From: an uncultured Muribaculaceae bacterium
GTDB lineage: Bacteria > Bacteroidota > Bacteroidia > Bacteroidales > Muribaculaceae
Direction of reading: 5' to 3'
DNA length: 64,000 bases
Assembly (NCBI GenBank): GCA_910579185.1
Contig: CAJTTG010000006.1
Coordinates: forward strand, 35,325 to 99,324
Below, piece after piece: positions 55,749-64,000 of this stretch (position 1 is the first letter of the stretch; each line of letters begins with the position of its first letter). The notes under the pieces are model-generated. The model worked only from the letters and a program-made list of their open reading frames with translations. It made no database searches and was not told the origin of the DNA. A program made the position numbers and the translations under genes.

Positions 55749-58424
55749 ATGATGCCAACAGATAAATCTGGAGTGATGAGCGGCCTGACGGCTCAGGAAG
55801 TCGAACAAAGTCGCCTTGAACATGGAGAGAATATCCTGACTCCCCCTGCCAGGGAATCGGTGTGGCGTCAGTTTCTGTCAAAATTCCGTGATCCGCTGAT
55901 TGTGATCCTTCTTGTGGCCGGATTCGTGTCGATACTCATATCAATATATGAGTATGTGGCGATGGGAGCTGCCGGAGAAGTTTTCATAGAGCCAGTCGGG
56001 ATATTCATGGCCATACTTCTGGCCACCGGTCTTGGCTTCTATTTCGAGCACGCGGCCGAAAAGGAGTTTGAGGTTCTGAACAAGATGTCGGACGATCAGC
56101 CCGTGCAGGTTGTGCGTGATGGTAATACCACATCGGTTCCGCGGCGTGAAGTCGTGGTTGACGACGTGGTGATGCTCAACACCGGGGATGAAGTGCCGGC
56201 GGATGGCGTTCTGTTGCGTTCGGTGCGCCTTGCTGTCGATGAGTCGACCTTGACAGGCGAGCCGATATGCCAGAAGTCGGCAGATCCCGAGCTACGGGAT
56301 CCCGACGCGACATTTCCGACCGATGAAGTGCTCAGAGGTACGAAAGTGGTCGAGGGGCATGGCATTATGAAAGTAAGGGCTGTGGGCGATGCTACAGAAT
56401 GCGGGCGTGTTTATGAAGCATCGCGAATCGACAATAGCGTCAAGACACCGCTTGATGAGCAGCTTGACCGTCTCGGCCGCTTCATAGCCATTGCAAGCTA
56501 CGTTATCGGCGCACTTGTTATAGCCGGGCGTGTGACAATGTATCTCACGGCCAATGACGGCGTTCAGGATTGGATGTCATTCGGACTGTATATTCTCCAA
56601 AGCCTCATGCTTGCTGTCACCCTCGTGGTGGTGTCAGTGCCGGAGGGGTTGCCGATGGCGGTTACGCTCAGTCTGGCCTACAGTATGCGCAGGATGCTGC
56701 GAACATCGAATCTTGTCAGGAAAATGCATGCCTGCGAAACGATGGGGGCGGTAACCGTGATCTGTACTGATAAGACCGGAACGCTCACGGCCAACCGCAT
56801 GGTGGTGGATGCCGTTGATTTCCTTGATTCAACATCGGAAGCCGATGCTATGATGGCCATGGCGGTTAATTCTACGGCTGAGCTTGATATGTCGGATCCC
56901 GGCAATGCAATCCCGGTGGGTAATCCGACGGAGGGTGCATTGCTGCTGTGGATCAATAGTAAAGGGGGTGATTATAAAGAAATACGTTCGGCGTGGGAGC
57001 GTCAGGCGGAGCTGCCTTTCACAACTGAGCGCAAGTATATGGCGACAGTGGTCAGTGACGGTCGTTCGCGTCGTCTGATGGTGAAAGGTGCGCCTGAGAT
57101 TGTATTTGCAATGTGTGTTCCCCAGGACGGGCTTGATGCCGGCGAATTCGAGAGGCTGGTCAAGGGGTATCAGAGCCGGGGGATGCGCACGCTCGGTTTT
57201 GCATCCTGCGAACTTGCTCCCGGAAAGAATCCGATACAGGAGGATGGCATAGAGACGGATGGTTTGAAGATGAATTTTGTAGTCGCAATCAGCGATCCAG
57301 TCAGAGAGGATGTGCCCGATGCAGTCAAGGAATGTCTCGATGCCGGAATAAAAGTGAAGGTTGTTACCGGAGATACCCCGGCTACAGCATGCGAGATAGC
57401 TCGTCAGATCGGACTGTGGTCCGAGGGTGACAACGAGTCGGAAACCGTCATTACCGGTCCCGAGGTCGCGGCTATGACTGATGAAGAACTGCGTCGCCGT
57501 GCTCCGAAACTGAAGATAATAGCACGAGCCCGACCGATGGATAAGAAAAGACTGGTGGAGGCATTGCAGGCCGATGGCGAGATTGTCGCTGTGACCGGTG
57601 ACGGCACAAACGATGCTCCGGCGTTGAAGGCCGCTCATGTGGGGCTTTCGATGGGCGATGGCACAACCGTGGCCAAAGAGGCGAGCGACATCACGATCCT
57701 CAACAATTCGTTTTCAGGGATCGGGAATGCCGTGATGTGGGGTCGTTCGCTCTACCGCAATATCCAGCGGTTCATTCTGTTTCAGCTAACGGTCAACCTC
57801 GCTGCGTGTCTGACAGTGCTTGTCGGCTCTTTCATGGGGACGCAGGCACCGCTGACGGTCACCCAGATGCTTTGGGTCAACCTCGTTATGGATACGTTTG
57901 CCGCAATGGCACTGGCTTCTTTGCCGCCGTCGCGGTCGGTGATGAGTGAAAAGCCCAGGGATCGACGGGATTTCATAATCACGGCATCAATGGGACGGTT
58001 CATCACAATTGTCGGCGGACTTTTCGGCATCGCAATGCTCGGATTGCTGTTTGTTCTTGAGCACGCGAGCATCGGACGGTTGACCGATCTGCTGCATCCT
58101 GTGATCTTGACCTACAAGAATCTGACACCATACGAGCTTGGATTGTTTTTCTCAATATTCGTGATGCTTCAGGCCTGGAATCTATTCAATGCCCGAGCAT
58201 TTGCCACCCGGCAATCGGCGTTTCATCTGCGTCATTGCGGAGAATTCCTGCTGATACTTGCCGTTGTGTTCATAGGACAGATTCTGATAGTAAGTATCGG
58301 CGGACGTTTTTTCAATGTTGTGCCTATCTCGGTAGTTGACTGGGTGATCATCATTGCCGGGACATCGATGGTGCTGTGGGTAGGGGAGGCTATCCGGGCT
58401 TTCGAGCGGTTGAGACGCGACTGA
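55749..58424 (+). CDS. Calcium-translocating P-type ATPase (PMCA type)
   Basis: An 891-residue P2-type cation pump. It has the TGE actuator motif (STLTGEP), PEGLP in membrane helix 4, the phosphorylated Asp341 in DKTGTLT, a KGAPE nucleotide site, TGD and the hinge GDGTNDAPALK. About ten membrane helices include the C-terminal six. The layout matches bacterial calcium exporters of the PMCA/SERCA class. Calcium as the ion is family inference. It follows the C_GCAxxG gene closely. Confidence 0.93.
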   Translation: MMPTDKSGVMSGLTAQEVEQSRLEHGENILTPPARESVWRQFLSKFRDPLIVILLVAGFVSILISIYEYVAMGAAGEVFIEPVGIFMAILLATGLGFYFEHAAEKEFEVLNKMSDDQPVQVVRDGNTTSVPRREVVVDDVVMLNTGDEVPADGVLLRSVRLAVDESTLTGEPICQKSADPELRDPDATFPTDEVLRGTKVVEGHGIMKVRAVGDATECGRVYEASRIDNSVKTPLDEQLDRLGRFIAIASYVIGALVIAGRVTMYLTANDGVQDWMSFGLYILQSLMLAVTLVVVSVPEGLPMAVTLSLAYSMRRMLRTSNLVRKMHACETMGAVTVICTDKTGTLTANRMVVDAVDFLDSTSEADAMMAMAVNSTAELDMSDPGNAIPVGNPTEGALLLWINSKGGDYKEIRSAWERQAELPFTTERKYMATVVSDGRSRRLMVKGAPEIVFAMCVPQDGLDAGEFERLVKGYQSRGMRTLGFASCELAPGKNPIQEDGIETDGLKMNFVVAISDPVREDVPDAVKECLDAGIKVKVVTGDTPATACEIARQIGLWSEGDNESETVITGPEVAAMTDEELRRRAPKLKIIARARPMDKKRLVEALQADGEIVAVTGDGTNDAPALKAAHVGLSMGDGTTVAKEASDITILNNSFSGIGNAVMWGRSLYRNIQRFILFQLTVNLAACLTVLVGSFMGTQAPLTVTQMLWVNLVMDTFAAMALASLPPSRSVMSEKPRDRRDFIITASMGRFITIVGGLFGIAMLGLLFVLEHASIGRLTDLLHPVILTYKNLTPYELGLFFSIFVMLQAWNLFNARAFATRQSAFHLRHCGEFLLILAVVFIGQILIVSIGGRFFNVVPISVVDWVIIIAGTSMVLWVGEAIRAFERLRRD

Positions 58425-58647
58425 AAATGCTGTCTGAAAAGATGTGAAACGGCGAGTTAAAATGGCTGAAAATTTGTAATTGAGGCCTGGGATTCGGCAA
58501 TGCTATGCTTTTGTGGAATAGAGTATTGTGAATGTTAAGGCTTACTTCGCGTTAAATCCGGGGTGGATTTGATCCGGAAATTAGCAAGAATTGGGTTAAA
58601 TTGCCTTTAGTCGTGCAGGGGGTCTTGACAACGCCTTAAAAATGTTG

Positions 58648-58655
58648 TATCTTTG
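58648..58655 (+). promoter_or_regulatory. TATCTTTG promoter of the NlpC/P60 gene
   Basis: TATCTTTG with TTGACA at 58625-58630 (20-nt spacing). It leaves a leader of about 85 nt. The stretch from 58425 to 58647 holds nothing else I can identify. Confidence 0.7.
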
Positions 58656-58745
58656 TATTCGCAAAACAGATCCATCGCGGAAAAAATCGGCGAGATGCCG
58701 CAAGCCCGGGATGATTTATCACAACCTTTATAACTTTAACCTACT

Positions 58746-59333
58746 ATGAAAAAAATCAAAATAGCAGCTGTCGCTGCGCTCATGTCCTCCATATTTACTG
58801 TATCGGCATCGGAAAACGTGAACCGTCCGCTGTTTCCCGAATTTGAATTGCCTGAAATTGTCGAGCCTGCCCAGGATCAAGTTCTTTATGTGGCAATGCC
58901 GGAAGAGCCGGAAGTGGACAAGGCTTCAGTTATCGCAGAAAACCTGACGGAATTCGCCGCAACCTTTCTCGGCCGCCGATATGTCTGGGGTGCAACCGGC
59001 CCCAAGAACTTTGATTGCTCCGGTTTCACAAGCTACGTTTTCCGCAATCAGGGTATCGAGCTTCCCAGAACATCAAGAATGCAGTACACCCAGGGCGAGA
59101 AAGTGGACCGTTCCGATCTCAAAGCCGGCGACCTTATGTTTTTCAGCAGCCCCCGCAGCGGAAAAGGTACTGTCGGGCACGTGGGGATTGTGGTCTCCGT
59201 CGATGAAGAGACAAATGCCGTAACTTTTATCCACGCCTCGACTAAAAAAGGAATTACATATCAGAAGTTTCCCGATGGTGGATATTACAGCAGAAACTAC
59301 ATCGGAGCAAAACGAGTCATAGAGAACGGATGA
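58746..59333 (+). CDS. NlpC/P60 family cell-wall peptidase
   Basis: A 195-residue secreted hydrolase of peptidoglycan stem peptides. Signal peptide to about residue 21 (VSAS), then a linker rich in Glu and Pro (25-60). The C40 domain has catalytic Cys91 in FDCSGF, His145 in GHVGIV and His163 in FIHAS. It resembles the gamma-D-glutamyl-diaminopimelate endopeptidase class (Spr type). It has its own strong promoter and a terminator. Confidence 0.93.
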   Translation: MKKIKIAAVAALMSSIFTVSASENVNRPLFPEFELPEIVEPAQDQVLYVAMPEEPEVDKASVIAENLTEFAATFLGRRYVWGATGPKNFDCSGFTSYVFRNQGIELPRTSRMQYTQGEKVDRSDLKAGDLMFFSSPRSGKGTVGHVGIVVSVDEETNAVTFIHASTKKGITYQKFPDGGYYSRNYIGAKRVIENG

Positions 59334-59362
59334 AATGATGATGTTAAAATATTCTAAAAAAG

Positions 59363-59395
59363 AAAAAGGAAAACGCTATCATGTTTCCTTTTTTT
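59363..59395. terminator. Bidirectional-looking terminator
   Basis: AAAAAGGAAAAC (59363-59374) pairs with GTTTCCTTTTT (59383-59393, one bulge) with A-run and T-run on the two sides. Confidence 0.7.
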
Positions 59396-59469
59396 GTATA
59401 TTTAAACCACTGATTAATATTTTTAAGTATATTTATACAAGGGAACCAATCAAAACTAATAATACCAAC

Positions 59470-60936
59470 ATGAATCACCGTTATTTAAAAATCGGATATT
59501 TAAGCGCTGCAGTGTGTTTCACCCTCACTGCATGTGCATCCACCCACGATGATGATGAATTTTCGGTAGTTCCGCAGGATCCGACCGAAGTACCCACAAC
59601 CACGCAGTACGGCATGGAGCGTCAGAGCGTGCTCGACTATTTCTCGAACGCACTGAAAGGTACGACCGGCGAATACGGGGAGTCCGTGGCTCTTCCGAAA
59701 GAGGATATCGAAGCTGCCAAAAAGTATGTCTGGGACATCTGGGCAACTTCAGTGCGCCGTGCATCCGGCGAACGTCTCCCGACCTTGTCATCGCACTACA
59801 AACTTGACGACTGGGGTGACGTGACTACCCCTGACGCGAACTGGAAAGTTCCTGAAGGCACAATGTCGATTTTCTACGGATCGAAAGGTGAAAGCCCGGC
59901 CGCCGGCTATCCATTGTTCCTTTATCTTCACGGATCAGGCGACGATGCCAATAACGAGTGGACCACCAACCTGTCGTGGGCGCAGTATTACAACGACGGC
60001 CCGTCGGCATATTTTGTACCTAAGAGCCCACAGGGTGGTACCGGTGTACGCTGGTTCCAGCCTTCAAAACAGGAGAAATGGGAGCAGATGCTCCGTCAGG
60101 CACTCTCTTCCGGCAAGATAGATCCCAACAAGGTCTACTTCATGGGAATTTCAGAAGGTGCATACGGCAGCCAGCGTCTTGCATCGTTCTATGCCGACTA
60201 TCTTGCAGGAGCCGGTCCGATCGCCGGTGGCGAATTCCTCAAGAACTGTCCTCCCGAAAACCTTGCCAACATCGCCTTCACATTGCAGACCGGTGCGCTT
60301 GATGAATCATACGGCCGCGCCCTTCTGACAGGAAAAGTGAACAGCGAGCTTAACGATCTTGAGGCAGCGCACCCAGGATATTATGTGCATAACGTAGAGC
60401 TTCAGGCCGGAAAAGGTCACTCCTGCGATTACACCAAGACAACCCCGTGGCTTGTCAACTACACCAGAAATGCCACTCCGAAATATGTGTATTGGGAGAA
60501 TTTCGGCATGGGTGACATCAACGGCGAACCGCGTCGCTACCGTGAGACCTTCTACAACCTCCAGATCGTGGAACCGTCGGATGACCGTTCCGATGACATG
60601 CGCCGCACCGCATATGAAATGACTATCAACGGAAACACGATAGATTTGACCGTCAACAACGTCACACTGACAGAAACAGAGCCGGCATCACTATCCACCG
60701 GAACCGTGAATATCGGCGTTGCGAAAGCCAAGACCCCTGCGACATACGGCAAGATCCGAGTATGGCTTGACAATGCATTGGTTGATCTATCGCAGCCGGT
60801 AGTTGTGAAAGTTAACGGCGTTGAGAAATTCAACGGACTTGTTGAACCGAGCACCGGCGATCTTGTAGAGAGCTGTAGCCTGTTCTACGATCCTCAGCGT
60901 GTGTTCCCGGCATCAGTTGAAGTTTCGGTGAACTAA
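59470..60936 (+). CDS. Alpha/beta-hydrolase esterase lipoprotein
   Basis: A 488-residue lipoprotein with lipobox LTAC (Cys22). The hydrolase core (about 125-350) has the oxyanion YLHGSGDD, the nucleophile elbow GISEG (Ser228), and a likely catalytic His in GKGHSCDY. This recalls polysaccharide-linked esterases and PHB-depolymerase-like enzymes. The last 120 residues form a beta-rich domain (about 365-488). An upstream frame from 59335 is rejected because it runs through the terminator and lacks a signal peptide. The susC gene follows 215 nt later, so it may be a sugar or peptide esterase of a utilisation locus. Confidence 0.82.
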   Translation: MNHRYLKIGYLSAAVCFTLTACASTHDDDEFSVVPQDPTEVPTTTQYGMERQSVLDYFSNALKGTTGEYGESVALPKEDIEAAKKYVWDIWATSVRRASGERLPTLSSHYKLDDWGDVTTPDANWKVPEGTMSIFYGSKGESPAAGYPLFLYLHGSGDDANNEWTTNLSWAQYYNDGPSAYFVPKSPQGGTGVRWFQPSKQEKWEQMLRQALSSGKIDPNKVYFMGISEGAYGSQRLASFYADYLAGAGPIAGGEFLKNCPPENLANIAFTLQTGALDESYGRALLTGKVNSELNDLEAAHPGYYVHNVELQAGKGHSCDYTKTTPWLVNYTRNATPKYVYWENFGMGDINGEPRRYRETFYNLQIVEPSDDRSDDMRRTAYEMTINGNTIDLTVNNVTLTETEPASLSTGTVNIGVAKAKTPATYGKIRVWLDNALVDLSQPVVVKVNGVEKFNGLVEPSTGDLVESCSLFYDPQRVFPASVEVSVN

Positions 60937-61151
60937 GAACCTTGAATCTCAACCGGGAAACAAAAGACAGAAAAGAACTTAGTTAACCAAAAGAGCCGAA
61001 AACCAGTCCGGCCGGATAAAACGGGACGGGCGGCACGGCAATCAGCGGATTAAACCGCAACAAACCAGTCAATCAACTATTTATTACTAATACGGCAGAC
61101 TTTGCGCCCCCAGTGGGCGCAAAGATCGAGCCAACCATTATCACCAACCAA
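60937..61151 (+). promoter_or_regulatory. susC upstream region with 10-bp inverted repeat
   Basis: No ORF. CTTTGCGCCC (61100-61109) and GGGCGCAAAG (61115-61124) form a perfect stem with a 5-nt loop, 27 nt before the susC ATG. It may be an operator or a leader hairpin. No clear TAnnTTTG element is seen in this gap. Confidence 0.45.
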
Positions 61152-64000
61152 ATGAGGAAGCTAACATTACTATTTGCGCTATTGACGCTATTTGCCGGCT
61201 ATGCCGCAGCGCAAGTGACGCAGGTCAGCGGCCAGGTTTTCGACAAGGCGGACGGACTGCCGGTCATCGGCGCGACAGTGTCGGTCGAGGGAACAAAAAT
61301 TGTCGGGATCACGGACGTAGACGGCCGATTCAGTCTCAAGGGGCTGACGCCGGCACATCAGACAATCAGTGTGTCGTTCATCGGCTATGAAAAGGTTTCG
61401 ACCCCGGCCAAGAGCGAGATGAAAATCTATCTTGAAACCAAAGCCCAGATGATGGATGAAGTCATCGTTGTGGCTTTCGGTAAACAGAAACGCGAGGCAT
61501 TCACCGGATCGGCAGCCGTGGTCACAGCGGCCGAGATCACCCAGCAGCAGGTTACCAACCCTATCGAGGCACTCAACGGAAAAGTAGCCGGTCTGCAGAT
61601 GACCGACAATAACTCACTGGCCACCGGCACAGAACCGACAATCCGTATCCGCGGTTTCAGTTCTCGCTCAACGCCAACAACCAGCCTCTAATCGTTGTTG
61701 ACGGTCTTCCTTACTCAGGCTATCTGAATGACCTGAATCCGGCCGACATCGAAAGCATGACCGTGTTGAAGGATGCTGCTTCAAACGCACTTTACGGTGC
61801 GCGTGGTGCAAACGGTGTGATCATGATTACCACTAAGGGCGCACAGCGTGGCGAAACCCGAGTGAATTTCGACGCAAAGTGGGGTGTCAACACCAATGGC
61901 CGCGTGGAATATGATCTTATTGATAATCCGGGCGAATACTACGAAGCCTACTATATGGCATTACGCAACAACTACATGTATCGTCAGGAGAATCCGATGG
62001 CCTTCGATCAGGCACATATCACAGCCAACAAGACTTTGGGTCTGCCCTACACGCAGCAGGGTCTCGGATATATGGTCTATGACGTACCGCAGGGAGAATA
62101 CCTGATCGGAACCAACGGCCGTCTGAATCCACATGCAGTTCTCGGCAACCGAGTTCTCAACGGCAATGACATCTATACCCTCTACCCCGACAACTGGCTG
62201 AAACAGGGTACACGCAACGGATTCCGTCAGGAATACAACATCAACGTGACCGGCGGTAATGAGAAGTATTCACTTATGGCAGCATTAGGCTACCTGAACA
62301 ACGAGGGTCTGACCCCGTCGAGCGAGATCACCCGTATCAATGCAAGGTTGAAAGCCAACTATCAGGCATTCTCATTCCTGCGACTTGGCGGAAGTGCCGG
62401 TTACACGAATACCAATTCCGATAACCTCGGTGATGTTTTCGGCACACCTTATACCATGGCCCCGATCTATCCATTGTATGTCCGCGATGCCAACGGCAAA
62501 ATCATGCAGGACAAGAATGGTAACCGCTATGATTACGGAAATAAAGATATGGGAGTTACCCGTCCGGTGGACACCAACGGTAACGTCAACCAGTCTGACA
62601 TTCTCGATATCAACAGCTGCAGCTCGAATGCTTTCAATATCCAGGGATATGCGACATTCGATTTCCTTAATGATTTCCACTTCACAGTGAACGGTTCGGT
62701 CTATATCACCGAAGCACGCACAAAACGCACCTATAACCCCGATTACGGATATTCAGTTACAGACGGCGGCAGCACATCCATCGCACATGGCCGTACAACC
62801 GATACCAACTACCAGCAGCTTCTGAACTGGAACCGTCAGTTCGGCGCACATAACGTGGATGTTCTGTTGGGTCATGAGTACAGCCGCCAGCAGTATGCCA
62901 ACCTGAGCGGTTCGGGCAGCATGTTCGCAGACTACAACAACTCAGAACTCAGCGGTGTGATTATCTATGGCTCACCGACATCAAGCCGTTCACTCTACAA
63001 TGTTGAAGGCTGGTTCGGCCGTGCGCAGTATGACTACGACAGCCGTTACTTCTTCTCGGGTAGCTTCCGTCGCGACGGATCTTCGAGATTCCATCCGGAT
63101 CACCGCTGGGGTAACTTCTGGAGCCTCGGTGGAGCCTGGATTCTCACCAAAGAGGAATGGTTCCCGAAGAGCAAGAATGTCAACATGCTTAAGTACAAGA
63201 TCTCTTACGGCGAGCAGGGAAATGACGGAATCGGCGATTTCCTCTACACCGACCTGTACTGGATCACAAACAACAATAACGATGTTGCCCTGTCGTTCGG
63301 CTCAAAAGGTAAGTCGGACATCACCTGGGAAACCGTAGGCAACTTCAACACAGGCTTTGAATTTGAATTGTTCAACAGCCGCCTGCGCGGTGAGGTTGAT
63401 TACTACTATCGCCAAACCCGTGACATGTTGATGTGGCTGTCGGCACCGACCGAAATCGGCTATGACGGATATTATGACAATATCGGCGACATGAGCAATA
63501 CCGGTATCGAGGTTAACTTGAGCGGTGATGTGATCGCCACCAAGGATTTCCGCTGGACCATCGGCATGAACATGACATGGCAGAAAAACCGCATTGACTA
63601 TATCCCGAGCGAGAAAGCCGGTCTGACAATGGAAGGCCACCGCGGCTATACCTCCGGCGCTTATTTCTATGGCGAGGGTCTGCCTATGTACACCTTCTAC
63701 ACAAAACGTTTTGCCGGCGTGAATGAAAACGGCGAGAGCATGTTCTACCGCAACGGCAGCGACGGCCAGCTTGAGACAACCACTACTTATTCTGATGGTG
63801 ACTACTACCTGTGTGGCAACGCGATGCCTACAATCTTCGGTGGTTTCGATACATCGTTGAGCGGTTATGGCTTCGATCTCTCCTTGCAGTTCAACTATTC
63901 AGTGGGCGGCAAGAAATGGGATACCGGCTATCAGGCATTGATGAGCGCACCTACCGATATCACAATCGGCGGCGGAATCCACCGTGACGTGTTCAAGAGC
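61152..64000 (+). pseudogene. SusC/RagA-type TonB-dependent receptor, frameshifted, 3' end beyond window
   Basis: The first frame (61152-61691) gives a signal peptide, a carboxypeptidase-D-like domain (VSGQVFDKADGLPVIGATVS) and the start of the plug (MMDEVIVVAFGKQKREAFTGS, NPIEALNGKVAGLQM). It then reads IRIRGFSSRSTPTTSL and stops. From 61667 the frame two bases on continues without stop to the window end: NANNQPLIVVDGLPYSG and then IESMTVLKDAASNALYGARG and a long beta-barrel. One base is missing near 61662-61667 (ttctcg where ttcctcg would restore the frame). It may be a real lesion or a sequence error. The receptor would import a glycan or peptide with a SusD partner outside the window. Confidence 0.85.

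Noticed and set aside
59335..59469. 45-codon extension of the esterase lipoprotein
   Set aside because: It runs through a terminator hairpin and would bury the signal peptide.
1..64000. CRISPR arrays, rRNA genes
   Set aside because: No regularly spaced repeat array and no rRNA sequence seen; the tandem repeats present are too few or adjacent without spacers.

Overview
This window is a stretch of chromosome from a gut-type member of the order Bacteroidales, most likely the Muribaculaceae (family placement is inference). The evidence is the recurrent Bacteroidetes -7 promoter element TAnnTTTG before more than 20 genes, the lack of strong Shine-Dalgarno sequences, a SusC/TonB-dependent receptor, an RprY/RprX-type two-component pair, a bifunctional FtcD in a histidine-degradation operon, DUF349 and DUF4922 proteins, and lipoproteins with Bacteroidetes lipoboxes.

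Layout. 1-1 kb: gene-poor DNA with several families of extragenic palindromes and direct repeats, plus a possible 51-residue membrane peptide. 1-6 kb: a ZIP metal transporter divergent from a FecCD-type ABC importer, a lipid kinase and YchF. 6.4-16 kb: recJ-recQ, a clostripain-like lipoprotein with MscS, glucokinase, purN and gltX. 16-26.7 kb: an L,D-transpeptidase with a flippase-like protein, then an overlapping minus-strand operon (Lrp regulator, GT2, DUF4922-SpoIID fusion, AmpG-like permease, 7-alpha-HSDH-like SDR), opposed by a patatin-barrel protein. 26.8-27.2 kb: wreck of a HigBA-like toxin-antitoxin pair. 27.2-33.7 kb: complete histidine-to-glutamate operon ftcD-hutU-hutH-hutI. 33.7-38.3 kb: pepT-miaA, a MINPP/phytase-like histidine phosphatase and small proteins.

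38.6-42.4 kb is an AT-rich island with a BcgI-like (type IIB) restriction-modification system. One gene fuses a PD-(D/E)XK-like nuclease to an N6-adenine methyltransferase. The next is a specificity gene made of three target-recognition cassettes separated by two G9 tracts, each followed by TAA. In the sequenced state tract 1 joins cassettes 1 and 2, while tract 2 stops translation before cassette 3. Slippage would give proteins with one, two or three cassettes. I regard this phase-variable specificity switch as the most interesting system here.

42.87-48.88 kb is a 6 kb element integrated in the 3' end of tRNA-Leu(CAG). It has a 14-bp att duplication, 24-bp arm-type repeats near both ends, a tyrosine integrase, an excisionase-like protein, a phage II/X-like replication initiator, a small-terminase-like HTH protein, and a leader RNA with interleaved, mutually exclusive pairings and a terminator before its last gene. 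The element carries a replacement terminator for the tRNA gene.

49-64 kb: an undecaprenyl-phosphate sugar transferase with a DUF349 protein, rprY-rprX, a probable small RNA, a C_GCAxxG protein with a calcium P-type ATPase, an NlpC/P60 hydrolase, a lipoprotein esterase, and a susC gene that carries a one-base frameshift and runs off the end of the window.
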